NCBI RefSeq assembly: GCF_040276085.1
Contig: NZ_JBELOK010000009.1
Span: 102,361 to 166,360 of the forward strand
Source: Castellaniella sp040276085
GTDB lineage: Bacteria; Pseudomonadota; Gammaproteobacteria; Burkholderiales; Burkholderiaceae_B
Direction of reading: 5' to 3'
Length of the DNA: 64,000 bases
Shown: positions 8,035 through 16,794 of the stretch, piece after piece
Numbering within the stretch: the stretch's first letter is position 1
Layout of the letters: each line of letters begins with the position of its first letter
Program-made: the position numbers and the translations under genes
The notes under the pieces: model-generated
Seen by the model: only the letters and a program-made list of their open reading frames with translations
Database searches by the model: none
What the model was told of the DNA's origin: nothing

Positions 8035-8948
8035 GGGGTATTCCTTGCTGGGCTCACTTCTCGAACCCGGAAAGAGGGCACGGGCATGCTCGAGGATTGG
8101 CTGCTTACTGCCTGTGATTCGACCGACTGGGACCGTGAAGATTGACCCTTGATCCGCCGCTTGACCGTTGGCGATGTCGTCCCGGTATGCGCCGGTGGCG
8201 GCGTTGCGCCATAGGTCTCGTTATGGATGGCGAGCACCAGATCGCCCAAGCGCAGATGCCACAGGGTCGAGGTGCGGTGCAGTACCAGGGTGCGGTCGTC
8301 GGCCATGTGGAAGTTGGTGATGACTTCCTGGCCGTCGGGTGTGACTCGATAGACCGCTGGAATATCTGCACCGGGGGCAAATTGCAGCCAGGTCTGGCGG
8401 CCATCGTCCCAGGCGTGGACTGGGGCAATCGCCGCGTCGCCGCTTCGGGTGTAGGCCAGCCAGTTAACGCGGGTGGGGGTCGCCTGTAGGGATCGCTTGA
8501 TGGCAGCTTGCTGGGCAGCCTGGTCGCGCTTGCGGGCTTCGACGTCTGGATACCGGATGACGAGCTTATAGAGGGCCGGAGCGCTGCGGCTGTCGCTGTA
8601 GGACAGCCGGAAACTGTAATCGCGCTGGTCAGTCACCACGATCAGATTGGTGTTGGCGTCCTCGGCCGTGGGCTTGAAGAACAGGTGATTGTCCTTGTAG
8701 GTGAAGGCATAGGCGCTGCTGTCGCCAAAGACGTGATAGACGTAGTGTTCGTCTGGGGCCAGCACGATGTGGGTGGCCACACCGATTACGGCGTCCAGCT
8801 GGATCACGTCGGCCGGGTTGTAGTTCACAGTGCGCACACGATGGTCCAGACGCGAGGATCTGGGGGTTTCCAGGGCCAGGGCGGGCCCTGCAAGCGCCAG
8901 GCTCAGCATCAGGGCCAGTGCCTGGCGGCTGGGGAAGTGGTCAAACAT
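8031..8948 (-). CDS. virB9: VirB9 T4SS outer-membrane core protein
   Basis: 305 aa with a signal peptide ending near residue 25 (AGPALALE). The N-terminal domain has the family pattern YNPADVIQLDAVIGVATHIVLAPDE, and the C-terminal half carries the VirB9/TrbG fold (ITNFHMADDRTLVLHRT). A serine/glutamine-rich tail (about 270-295) is unusual. It pairs with VirB7 and VirB10 in the core complex. The ribosome site AAGGAAA precedes the ATG. Confidence 0.93.
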   Translation of the reverse strand: MFDHFPSRQALALMLSLALAGPALALETPRSSRLDHRVRTVNYNPADVIQLDAVIGVATHIVLAPDEHYVYHVFGDSSAYAFTYKDNHLFFKPTAEDANTNLIVVTDQRDYSFRLSYSDSRSAPALYKLVIRYPDVEARKRDQAAQQAAIKRSLQATPTRVNWLAYTRSGDAAIAPVHAWDDGRQTWLQFAPGADIPAVYRVTPDGQEVITNFHMADDRTLVLHRTSTLWHLRLGDLVLAIHNETYGATPPPAHTGTTSPTVKRRIKGQSSRSQSVESQAVSSQSSSMPVPSFRVREVSPARNTP

Positions 8949-8975
8949 GGGATTTCCTTCTGATGCGGTCTGACG

Positions 8976-9662
8976 TCAACGCGAGAGATCAGCGGCCAGG
9001 TCGTAGCGCGTTACCTGAAAGCCCAGCGGATTGCGCCGGGCCACGGCTTCGGTGAGCGGCACATCGGCGTACTGGTAGGCCATGGTGGCGATCAGGTGGC
9101 GTACCTTGTTGGTCTCGCCCGTGGTCACGTCGCGCTCGGTCTTGGAAAAGCGCACGATGGCGGCCTGGTTGGCCCCGAGCGTAATGGAATGCACCTGCAC
9201 ATCCACCGTGCCCTGGGTGCCCAGGCGGGTGGTGACGGCCTCGGGGCCTTCAAAGCGTTTGCCGTAGGCCGTCTGGATGGGCGGCGAAGACAGCAGGGCG
9301 CAGGTATCGAATTGCTCCTGAATGGTCTGCCAGCTGTAGCCTTCGCAGTTCAGCACATAGCTGTTCAGGAAATACTTGGCGATGCGCTGGCCGTAGTCCT
9401 CCAGCGGCTGGCCCAGACGGCTGACGTGCTCGATGCCGCCGGTGGCGTCGTCCACGCGCACCACATACATTTCGGGCGGCTGCTTCAGGGGCGTGAGGCC
9501 CAGCACCGCGCCCACGGCTACCAGTGCCAGGGTGCCAGCGGCGAGCGCCACCTGCCAGGCCCGTTTGCGACTGGCAATGAGCTCGCCCAGATGATCGCGT
9601 TCCAGGCCTCGGGATCGCTCCAGGTAGGCAGCGATGTCTTCAGATTTGAGGGTGTCGGCCAT
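8976..9662 (-). CDS. virB8: VirB8 T4SS inner-membrane protein
   Basis: 228 aa bitopic protein: cytoplasmic N-terminus, one membrane span (about 35-55), then the periplasmic VirB8 domain with YVVRVDDATGGIEHV and the C-terminal NPLGFQVTRYDLAADL. VirB8 is an assembly factor for the inner-membrane complex. The start lies four bases after the virB7 stop with GGAG overlapping the end of virB7, so the two are translationally linked. Confidence 0.93.
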   Translation of the reverse strand: MADTLKSEDIAAYLERSRGLERDHLGELIASRKRAWQVALAAGTLALVAVGAVLGLTPLKQPPEMYVVRVDDATGGIEHVSRLGQPLEDYGQRIAKYFLNSYVLNCEGYSWQTIQEQFDTCALLSSPPIQTAYGKRFEGPEAVTTRLGTQGTVDVQVHSITLGANQAAIVRFSKTERDVTTGETNKVRHLIATMAYQYADVPLTEAVARRNPLGFQVTRYDLAADLSR

Positions 9663-9665
9663 GGT

Positions 9666-9803
9666 TCAGGCTCCGTCAAACGAGGGTGGTGTGGCGTTCA
9701 CTGGCACGCGGGGAGAATCGGCGGGCTGCGGCGGCTGGGGCGCGTGAAAGGCGCAGCCAGCCAGCAGCCCTGTGAATACCAGGACGGCGATGAAGGATTT
9801 CAT
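9666..9803 (-). CDS. virB7: VirB7-type lipoprotein, 45 aa
   Basis: Very short gene: ATG at 9803, TGA at 9666-9668. The product begins MKSFIAVLVFTGLLAGC, a lipoprotein signal with lipobox LAGC (Cys17), and is followed by a proline-rich mature part of 28 residues. Length and position between virB6 and virB8 are those of VirB7, which anchors VirB9 to the outer membrane. GGAG lies upstream. Without it the set would appear to lack VirB7. Confidence 0.88.
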   Translation of the reverse strand: MKSFIAVLVFTGLLAGCAFHAPQPPQPADSPRVPVNATPPSFDGA

Positions 9804-9884
9804 GGGTACAGGGCTCCTAGCCTGCCGGGGTGCGGCAGGCGGATCAGAGGTGGGAGGGCCGAACCAGCGGCTGGCCGGAAGGGA

Positions 9885-10835
9885 TTACTTGGCGCGGGGG
9901 CGCAACATGCTGCGCAGGCGCAGCACCGAGAAGGCTCCGTGGGCAGCTGCACCGATACCCAGACGAGCGCCGAAGCCGTTGGACAGGCCAGCGGCCAAGC
10001 CGGGGAGCATGATCATGACGACCAGGCTGGCGATGCCGACCAATACCTGAGCACCAAAGAGCGACAACACATCAGTAATGCCTTTTTCGGTTTCGGTGGC
10101 GATCATCTGGATGAGTTGGATATTTATCTGCAGCAGCAGCCCGAAGATGAGGCCTGCCAACAGTGCCAGAAACACGAAGTTCAAGGCCTGAGAAACCCAG
10201 CTGTTGAACAATGGCTTGGTGGGCTCAAACAGGGTGGCCGCAATGAAAATGGGCCCGGTGGCCACGACCAAAGCCATACCGACCTTGCAGACGACGATGA
10301 TGACCATGATGATGCTGCCTACCATGGCCGAACTGAAGCTCACCAGCGTGGCCAGAATGCTGACCAGCACTTCACGGGTCGATGGCATGAAGTTGTACCA
10401 GGGCTGTTTGCTGGCGCCCATCATGGCGTTGGATGCTTCGCCTGTTTCCTGCTGCAGCTTGTCCACTTCTTCGGCCACGCTGCCAGTGCCCAGGGCAAGC
10501 TGGGTCACGTCGTCTGGCAGAGCGACCATGGCTTTGGCAATGTCGTTCTGGTACAGCCCACCGGCACCAAAGAACAAGGAAATGATGACCACCAGGATGG
10601 CCTTGCGAAAGAACTCGGTGACGGTCATGCCGCCCTGTCCGCGCATCAGGGCAAAGGCGTAGATCACGAACTGCAGGGTAAGCCCCACGACGATGACCGG
10701 CATCAGGGCCTCGAACAGGGCCTGCATAGGGCCGTTGACGGCATCACTCAGGACGTTTTCTGTCTGGCTCATCACCCACTGTGCAATGTTGTCGGCATCT
10801 GAAGGCGGTGTGACGGAAGTTTCAAATCCGGCCAT
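9885..10835 (-). CDS. virB6: VirB6/TrbL polytopic T4SS protein
   Basis: 316 aa with at least five hydrophobic segments (about 45-65, 82-100, 175-200, 205-225 and 240-262) and a central periplasmic loop around 110-170, the VirB6 plan. The C-terminus ends in a basic tail (RLRSMLRPRAK). VirB6 forms part of the inner-membrane channel. The ATG follows AAGGC. Nine bases separate its start from the end of virB5. Confidence 0.9.
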   Translation of the reverse strand: MAGFETSVTPPSDADNIAQWVMSQTENVLSDAVNGPMQALFEALMPVIVVGLTLQFVIYAFALMRGQGGMTVTEFFRKAILVVIISLFFGAGGLYQNDIAKAMVALPDDVTQLALGTGSVAEEVDKLQQETGEASNAMMGASKQPWYNFMPSTREVLVSILATLVSFSSAMVGSIIMVIIVVCKVGMALVVATGPIFIAATLFEPTKPLFNSWVSQALNFVFLALLAGLIFGLLLQINIQLIQMIATETEKGITDVLSLFGAQVLVGIASLVVMIMLPGLAAGLSNGFGARLGIGAAAHGAFSVLRLRSMLRPRAK

Positions 10836-10844
10836 GGTCTTGCC

Positions 10845-11555
10845 TTATGGTTGTGGGTTTACGGCGTCGCCTTCGCTCTTGCCCGATTTGTTGCCGAACC
10901 ATCCGCCATAGACGCGTTCTGCACGGGCCTGCAGCAGATGACGTTCAGCTTCCAGCTGCTGGGAGGCCAACTGGATCCGCACCTGTTCGGCCTGGATATT
11001 GGCCTGTTCGATCTGGATGCGGGCCTGCAGTTCTGCAATTTCCTTCGGGTTGGTGGTCTGATTGATTTTGTCCTGCAGGGCATCCACATTGGCCAGGCGT
11101 CGGGTCATCGAATCGTAGGCGCGTTCGCTCATGGCCTTGGACGTGGCCTCGATGTTCAGGGCCCGTTTGGACAGGGCCTGGCGATCCTCCTGAAAATTGA
11201 CGGGGGCCATCACTTGATCGGTGATCCGGTCCACATCCCCGTCCAGGCTGGATCCACCGGAGCGGTCGAGCAGATCCTGGGCGCTATTGGGCAGGGCCGC
11301 ACGCAGCTGGTTGCGGATATCCGGGTTGCCAACCACGTTGCCGTAGCCACTGGACTGTGTGAAGGCAGCCAGCTGGCTTTTGGCGGTCGCCAGTTGTTCG
11401 GTCAGGTTTTTCAGCTGGTCTCGGGCGGTGAGCAACTGTTCCTGTAGCTGGGCGATGGTGGCGGCGTCGATGGTGGGGATGCCACTGGCGTGGGCTGGGC
11501 TCATGAAAGCAGCGGACAGGGCAATGCCCGCCGCAAGCAGCTTGCAGCGTGTCAT
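10845..11555 (-). CDS. virB5: VirB5/TrbJ-type pilus-tip protein
   Basis: 236 aa from the ATG at 11555 (GGAG eight bases upstream; the longer frame to 11624 has no ribosome site and no signal). A signal peptide ends at AHASG near residue 24. The mature protein is almost entirely helical with long heptad stretches (about 35-60 and 155-215), as in VirB5, the minor pilin that decorates the pilus tip. Confidence 0.85.
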   Translation of the reverse strand: MTRCKLLAAGIALSAAFMSPAHASGIPTIDAATIAQLQEQLLTARDQLKNLTEQLATAKSQLAAFTQSSGYGNVVGNPDIRNQLRAALPNSAQDLLDRSGGSSLDGDVDRITDQVMAPVNFQEDRQALSKRALNIEATSKAMSERAYDSMTRRLANVDALQDKINQTTNPKEIAELQARIQIEQANIQAEQVRIQLASQQLEAERHLLQARAERVYGGWFGNKSGKSEGDAVNPQP

Positions 11556-11640
11556 GGGAACTCCAAGGAAAGATGGGCAGCAGACGCTACCCAGGAATGG
11601 GCCTGTCCTTTCAGGTAGGCCCATCAGGTTGGCTGGTAGA

Positions 11641-12024
11641 TCAGCTGCGCTTTTTCGTCAGCTCGGCTTCGTACTCGGCCTGGGTAATGCGTTTGGCCGT
11701 TGTGCCATCCGTGGTGATCTGATCGGAGGCTTCGTCATAGGCAATGTGTTTGGTGCCTGCCACGACCAGAATATTGTCAGCATCACCAGGCGTCGCTGGA
11801 GCGGTGTGAACCCGGTAGCCAACCTTGCCGATGTTGTTCCAGCCGTTCACGGTGAACAGCAGGCTGTCGCCATTGCGCTTGATGTGGATGAGGGTGGGCG
11901 GATAACGCCCCAGGTCGGTCAACCAATACCCCACGAACTTCTCCCCATCCGGTTCCGTCTTGCATCCGCCCAGGAAGGTCAGCAGGGTGGCGCCGGCGGT
12001 GGCAATGAAATGTCGTCGATTCAT
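11641..12024 (-). CDS. Tat-type lipoprotein, possible entry-exclusion protein
   Basis: 127 aa from the ATG at 12024, which overlaps the previous stop as ATGA. The N-terminus MNRRHFIATAG has a twin-arginine pattern and is followed by the lipobox LGGC (Cys21), so the product is predicted to be exported folded and lipidated. The mature part is a small beta-rich domain (FVGYWLTDLGRYPPTLIHI). Small lipoproteins between virB4 and virB5 often act in surface or entry exclusion; that role is inferred from position only. Confidence 0.68.
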   Translation of the reverse strand: MNRRHFIATAGATLLTFLGGCKTEPDGEKFVGYWLTDLGRYPPTLIHIKRNGDSLLFTVNGWNNIGKVGYRVHTAPATPGDADNILVVAGTKHIAYDEASDQITTDGTTAKRITQAEYEAELTKKRS

Positions 12025-12224
12025 GGGGTGTCCTGTGGTGATGGGTTGGTAGGGTTCGCCTGGTGCCGCTTGAAGGTGGCCCAGGCATCGGCCACGCTGC
12101 AGGCGGGCCCAGCTTTTGTAAGCCAGGTCGCGCGCTCTGTCGGTTTCAGGATGTTCCACCAGGCCATGCCCATCGCTTCGTCAGCGGTGGGTGGCCGGTC
12201 AAGGTTTGCAGGGGTCATAGACAT
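12021..12224 (-). CDS. Small hypothetical protein in virB operon
   Basis: 67 aa, no signal peptide or membrane span, with two tryptophan-containing helical segments (MAWWNILKPTERATWL and VADAWATFKRH). It overlaps the upstream 191 aa gene by ten bases and the downstream lipoprotein gene by four (ATGA), which is good evidence for a translated gene in a coupled series. Function not recognised. Confidence 0.6.
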   Translation of the reverse strand: MSMTPANLDRPPTADEAMGMAWWNILKPTERATWLTKAGPACSVADAWATFKRHQANPTNPSPQDTP

Positions 12225-12790
12225 AGGTCGGGGCCCTCCTGTTCATGCGTCGGTGCCTGTAGTTGCAGAGGGTGATCGAAGCGCACGCCGATGAGATCGG
12301 CAATCCGCTGGATGTCCGACGGTTCTGGCCGATGGCCATTCACTTCGTGGATGTGCAGGCTGTAATACTTGTGTACACCTTGCCCGAAATACTCCTGATC
12401 TTCGCGCGGGGTGCTGGATGAAAACCAGAGATACGGCGTGTGGCGGGGATCGGAGGCAGAAGCCAGGTCCAGGCCGTAGTCCTGGCCGATGCGCTGCAGC
12501 GTGTCGGTATCGACCGTTTCGCGCTCGATTTCAGCGGTGCCTTCGCTGAATTGGCCTGCCTCTCGGTCTTCAGGTGTCCAGCGTTCGCCATAGATCGAAA
12601 TCAGGAAGCGTTCTCCGGGGTGACCTGATTTTGGTTCGGAGTCAGGTAGGCCGATACGGTCATAAAAGGCGGGGTCGTGCTGGTGGTGATCCTGCGCTGA
12701 TTGAAGATCGTTTTGTTTCGACTGTTCCAGATCCCGGCGGTGCGACTCGTTCGCGCGCAGCCGATCCTGAGCATGGGATTCATGCTTCAT
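12215..12790 (-). CDS. Hypothetical soluble protein in virB operon
   Basis: 191 aa with a hydrophilic, glutamine/histidine-rich first 60 residues and an acidic mixed domain after that (FLISIYGERWTPEDREAGQF, then YLWFSSSTPRED). The ATG at 12790 has AAGGAAA upstream. It lies between virB4 (gap 104 bp) and two small genes that it overlaps. No motif recognised. Position in the operon suggests a transfer-related or cargo role. Confidence 0.6.
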   Translation of the reverse strand: MKHESHAQDRLRANESHRRDLEQSKQNDLQSAQDHHQHDPAFYDRIGLPDSEPKSGHPGERFLISIYGERWTPEDREAGQFSEGTAEIERETVDTDTLQRIGQDYGLDLASASDPRHTPYLWFSSSTPREDQEYFGQGVHKYYSLHIHEVNGHRPEPSDIQRIADLIGVRFDHPLQLQAPTHEQEGPDLCL

Positions 12791-12894
12791 GGTGTGGTTT
12801 CCTTGTGTGGGACGCGTGCGGCGATCATCTTCGTGGCGTCACGAAAATGGTCTGGGTGGTTTTTTGATGGCGGCCTGACTTGGGCCTGGATTGC

Positions 12895-15324
12895 CTAACG
12901 GTGAGTCTGTCGAACGGCCGCAAGATAGACCGGCAGCCAGGCAGCGGGGTCCGAACCCGCCTGGGCCACGGCCTGTTCTGCAATTTCGGCCATATCAGGG
13001 CTGCCGGAGAACACCAGCAACTCGTCTTCGCAGCCGGACAGGTCCAGCTGCGCCACGGTGACACTCGCCCCCTGCTTGACCAGGAATTTGCGGCTGGCTT
13101 CGCCCAGGCTTTGCAGCAGGGCGAATTCCGCAGGTGTGAGCCCGAAGCCTTCGATGTAATCGCGGGCGCGGGCCTTGGGGTTGGGCAAGAGGATGAGCGT
13201 CGCGGTCTGCTGCACCAGGGACGGCCCCACCGGGTTTTCGGTGATGGCCCCCGGTTCCTGGGTAGCAAAGGCAAGCACGCCGTTCTTTTTGCGGATCGTG
13301 CGGCTCGCGTCCTGCATGGACTCCTGAAAGTGCGCGTCCTTTAGGGGGTGCTGGCACTCGTCGTACAGATTGATGATGCGCCGCCCGTCGTGCAGGGCGT
13401 CGATCCGATGCTTCAGATACAGGGTGGCAGCCCCGCGCACGTCATCATCATCCAGCAGTTCGGTCAGATCAAAGCCAAAGATTGCAGGCTTGCCGCTCGC
13501 GGCCTCCAGATCCAGGTGATCGCCGGGATTGTCGAACACCCAGCCGTATTCCCCGCCCTGACACCAGGGGGCGAGTCGCGCATGGATGGTGCTGTGCGAC
13601 TCGTCTTCGCTGTAGGGGTTCGGAAGCAGGGTGTTCAGGGTTGAAAACGTGCGTGCTGGCCGGTCGATAAGCGTCACCAGCTGCTGCACGGCCTGGGTGA
13701 TATCGGCCCGCTGGCGAGTGCTGACCGCTTCGCCCCGGCGTTCGGCCAGGTAGACGACCAGGCGCACCATGAAGGCGACATTGCCCTTGGTGGGCTCCAT
13801 CTGAAACGGGTTCCAGCCGGTCGCTTCGCCCAGGCGGATGTTGAAGTAGCGCCCACCCAGGGCCATGATGAGCACCTGCATGCCCTGGTCCTTGTCCCAG
13901 ACCACGCAGGCAGCCCCGAATTTCTGCGCCTGGGTCAGCAACATGCCTTGCAGCACGGTTTTGCCGGTGCCTGTCATGCCGATGATCAGGGTGTTGCCCG
14001 GGCGGCGTTTGCCGGTTTCGTCCAGGTCTTCCGTGGAGGCATGGAAGTTGAAGAAAAAGGGCGATCCCGTCTGTGTTTTCAGCATGGTGACGGCTGGCCC
14101 CCAGGGATTTCCGGCAGGCTTGCCCGTCAGTTGGTTGTGCAGGCTGGAAAAGCACAGGAAATTCAGGGAGGTCACAGGCACGGGCCGAGGCCGCCAATGC
14201 CAGTTGCCCGGCAGTTGCGCCCAGAACCCGGCTTCCAAGGCCCGGTCCAGGGGCCGGAAGCCTACGGCGTCTTCGGCCAGGGCGGTGGCCGTCTGCGCCA
14301 GTGCCTGACGCACACTGTCTGCCGAGATGCCATACACCAGGAGGGTGGCATGGTGATCCCCCAGGCCCAGACGGGCCGATGTCAGATCGTCCATCACTTC
14401 GGCCAGTTGCGTGACCTGACTGACCGAATCGTCACCTGAGTCCACAAGCAGCTTGTGGTGTTTCTTGACGAGTTTCTTGGCGGCGGCTCCTGTGTGACTG
14501 CCCCAGGATTGCGTCAGCACAAACTCATGGGGCAGGCCCAGCAGCCGGTCCAGGTGGCCCGGTTTGGTGGCTTCCGGGTAGTCGCGCAATTCCATCATGC
14601 CAAAGAGGCGTGACCCGGCGACAGTGCGCAGTTCGCCCAACTCGCCGTGGCGGCCAAAGATGGGACGGGCCTGCGGCAGGGTTTCGCGCAGCCGTTCCCG
14701 GCTGATCGGCACGGGCCGATGGGTGCCCGACAGCAGGAATCCCAGAAATTCAGCCGTTTCGCTGAACGCCAGCCCCTGGCGATCCACGATGCCGAGGATC
14801 TGCGGATCGTAGCGGTACAGGCCTGCGGTCAGTGCCCGCACGGCGCTGTCCAGGCGCTCGATGGATTCATCCTGCCAGTGAGCCAGGCGTTTTGCATCCG
14901 CCTTTTCCAGGCTGGCGAAGGTGCCCAGCACAGGGTCTGCGACGGGGTGAATCAGCACACTCAGGTACAGGTCATTGACCATTAGCCCCGCGGTGTCGAA
15001 TGTCGCCCGGTAGGCCGCATCAAAACGGGTGGCGAAAGGTTGTGCAAACGTGCTGTCGGGATATTCCGTCACACGCCTGCGGATGATGTGAGAATACAGG
15101 CCGAGCGAGCCCATGGGTAGGCCGCGCAGCACATTGTGCAGGGCCTCGATCCAGTCTGTCAGTTCAGCCTGGCCGTAGGCGTCCGGTGCCCGACCAGCGA
15201 CCTTGATGACCGCCAGGTATTCGTGGTTGTCGCAGGCAATGATGCGGTCGGTGACATGGTGGGAATAGGGCAGATAGCGGGAAACCAGCCGTTCATCAAC
15301 GGCCAGTGCGGTGGCTGCGGTCAT
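12895..15324 (-). CDS. virB4: VirB4/TrbE T4SS ATPase
   Basis: 809 aa, the usual VirB4 length. The N-terminal domain is the CagE/TrbE/VirB type; Walker A GMTGTGKT is at 449-456 and the Walker B-like INLYDECQ is near residue 660. It powers pilus assembly and substrate passage at the inner membrane. The start overlaps virB3 by four bases (ATGA), as expected for virB3-virB4 pairs. Confidence 0.95.
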   Translation of the reverse strand: MTAATALAVDERLVSRYLPYSHHVTDRIIACDNHEYLAVIKVAGRAPDAYGQAELTDWIEALHNVLRGLPMGSLGLYSHIIRRRVTEYPDSTFAQPFATRFDAAYRATFDTAGLMVNDLYLSVLIHPVADPVLGTFASLEKADAKRLAHWQDESIERLDSAVRALTAGLYRYDPQILGIVDRQGLAFSETAEFLGFLLSGTHRPVPISRERLRETLPQARPIFGRHGELGELRTVAGSRLFGMMELRDYPEATKPGHLDRLLGLPHEFVLTQSWGSHTGAAAKKLVKKHHKLLVDSGDDSVSQVTQLAEVMDDLTSARLGLGDHHATLLVYGISADSVRQALAQTATALAEDAVGFRPLDRALEAGFWAQLPGNWHWRPRPVPVTSLNFLCFSSLHNQLTGKPAGNPWGPAVTMLKTQTGSPFFFNFHASTEDLDETGKRRPGNTLIIGMTGTGKTVLQGMLLTQAQKFGAACVVWDKDQGMQVLIMALGGRYFNIRLGEATGWNPFQMEPTKGNVAFMVRLVVYLAERRGEAVSTRQRADITQAVQQLVTLIDRPARTFSTLNTLLPNPYSEDESHSTIHARLAPWCQGGEYGWVFDNPGDHLDLEAASGKPAIFGFDLTELLDDDDVRGAATLYLKHRIDALHDGRRIINLYDECQHPLKDAHFQESMQDASRTIRKKNGVLAFATQEPGAITENPVGPSLVQQTATLILLPNPKARARDYIEGFGLTPAEFALLQSLGEASRKFLVKQGASVTVAQLDLSGCEDELLVFSGSPDMAEIAEQAVAQAGSDPAAWLPVYLAAVRQTHR

Positions 15325-15722
15325 GGCAGAGTCCTTCGGGAAAGCAAACGGCGCCAGGGCCGGTTGCGGTGGTAGCCCTGCGGGGCATAGCTGGAACCGC
15401 GCCAGAATTGCTGCTGGCGATTCGTGCGACGGGTCTTGAGTTCCAGCCAGAGGATGTCGATGGCTTTGTCGTCATCGCGGGTGAGCATGGCCAGCGTGGG
15501 CATCACGACCAGCAGTAGTCCCCACCAGGCCAGCCCGGCTGTCATGGCAATGATGGCCACGCATGCGAACGCGCCGAGCATCAAGGTGGTGGGGATGCCC
15601 ATGAAGGTCGCCTTGCGGCCCAGGCCCTTGAACACGGGATAGGTGTTCGGGGGCTGATGGTCGGGAGACTGGTCTGTGTGGCCGGTGCGGGCGGCGCGTG
15701 TGCTGCTGGTGCGGATCGCCAT
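15321..15722 (-). CDS. virB3: VirB3/TrbD T4SS inner-membrane protein
   Basis: 133 aa. The family signature TYPVFKGLGRKATFMGIPTT lies at about 27-46 and is followed by two hydrophobic segments (about 46-62 and 64-80). It is slightly longer than usual because of a polar N-terminal extension and a basic tail. GGAAG precedes the ATG; three bases separate it from the virB2 stop, and its own stop overlaps virB4. Confidence 0.9.
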   Translation of the reverse strand: MAIRTSSTRAARTGHTDQSPDHQPPNTYPVFKGLGRKATFMGIPTTLMLGAFACVAIIAMTAGLAWWGLLLVVMPTLAMLTRDDDKAIDILWLELKTRRTNRQQQFWRGSSYAPQGYHRNRPWRRLLSRRTLP

Positions 15723-15725
15723 GGC

Positions 15726-16046
15726 TTACTTCCAGAGCAGCACAACGAGTTCGGCTGCGGACCCGGCCAACAGCACGCCAATGCCCCAGCGGATGGCGTC
15801 ATCCTTTCGCATGACTTCCGCCGAATACAGCACGAAGATGATGACGCCGATGATGACGGCGGCAATCGGCAGAATGATGTCCAAATTGTCTTTCAGGGTT
15901 TGCAGGGTGGTTCGGGCGCGAGACAGGCCGCCCAAAGACTGCGCCCATGTCGCGTGACTGACCGTTGCCAGTATCCAGAGTGTCACCAGCCTGTCCATGA
16001 AATGTCGCGGTCTTGTCTGGGGTGTGAGGTGTGGCAAATTCTGCAT
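15726..16046 (-). CDS. virB2: VirB2/TrbC major pilin
   Basis: 106 aa from the ATG at 16046 with AGGAG upstream; the frame is open to 16367 but the extra part is proline/histidine-rich shadow of virB1. A signal peptide should be cleaved near ATWAQ (about 43). The mature part has the pilin pattern of two hydrophobic helices (about 62-82 and 93-104) around the short basic loop EVMRKDDAIRW. The predicted mature pilin is about 60-65 residues. Confidence 0.88.
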   Translation of the reverse strand: MQNLPHLTPQTRPRHFMDRLVTLWILATVSHATWAQSLGGLSRARTTLQTLKDNLDIILPIAAVIIGVIIFVLYSAEVMRKDDAIRWGIGVLLAGSAAELVVLLWK

Positions 16047-16146
16047 GGCATGACTCCTGCCCCAGACGCCGGCAGGCGTGTTGGGGTGTGGGGTGGGAAA
16101 AGAAAGGGGGAGGCTGCGGGCCGCTGGATGCGGTGCTGCGGAGGGA

Positions 16147-16782
16147 TCAGTGGGCCGGTGGCTGAAAGCCATCGGCGATGGGATGTGCTGTGAAGCCGTC
16201 CGGGGTGCCAGGTGGCTGGGTGGGTGTCGGGGCTGGTGCGGTATCCGGGCTGTCCGCCGTGGCGGGTTGCGCGTCGTTAGCGGATGCCGCATCGTCTGGG
16301 TCTGACTTGAGGGCCGGGACCACGATGCCCGCCTGAGCCAGTACCTTGCCCACATAGCCATTGGCAAAGCCCCGCGTGAGGTTGCCGGTGTTGTAGCAAG
16401 ACAGTGCCGCCCGCAAGGCTTGTTGCGGGTGACGATGGTGGCGCAGCGCCCTGGCGTAGCAGGTGGATAGCACGGTCTGGGCAGCGGTCAGATTCTTGCA
16501 GGGATCGAAAACCGTTGTGCTGTCCAAGCCCAGCCAGTGCCAGTTGCGCACGTTGATCTGGCCCAGGCCTGCGTCGAAATCCACGCCTTGGGCCATCAGG
16601 TCTTGCGCGGTGCGCTGGGCTTCTTCCAGGGTGCCGGGTTGCTGGATGAAGGCCTGGCGCTTGCTGTTCACCCCAATGGCGTATTGCCGTGCGCCCGACT
16701 CGTGGCGAATCAGTGCGTCCAGCGTGACCGGGTGAATGTGTGGTGCGCAGGCAAGGGCGAGGGAGGCCAGGGCAGAAAGCAT
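16147..16782 (-). CDS. virB1: VirB1 lytic transglycosylase
   Basis: 211 aa. The SLT fold is clear: catalytic glutamate in LIRHESGARQYAIG (Glu28), then DAGLGQINVRNW and ALSCYNTGNLTRGF. It opens peptidoglycan for T4SS assembly. A proline/alanine-rich, probably disordered C-terminal tail starts near 165. A short hydrophobic N-terminus may act as the export signal. AAAGGGG precedes the ATG; the stop lies 100 bp before virB2. Confidence 0.92.
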   Translation of the reverse strand: MLSALASLALACAPHIHPVTLDALIRHESGARQYAIGVNSKRQAFIQQPGTLEEAQRTAQDLMAQGVDFDAGLGQINVRNWHWLGLDSTTVFDPCKNLTAAQTVLSTCYARALRHHRHPQQALRAALSCYNTGNLTRGFANGYVGKVLAQAGIVVPALKSDPDDAASANDAQPATADSPDTAPAPTPTQPPGTPDGFTAHPIADGFQPPAH

Positions 16783-16794
16783 GGCGCGGCCCCT

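Noticed and set aside
9096..10802. 568-codon plus-strand ORF opposite virB8-virB6
   Set aside because: Glutamine/histidine-rich, low-complexity translation with no motif; the minus strand carries recognisable VirB7, VirB8 and VirB6 with ribosome sites. Long antisense frames are common at this GC content.
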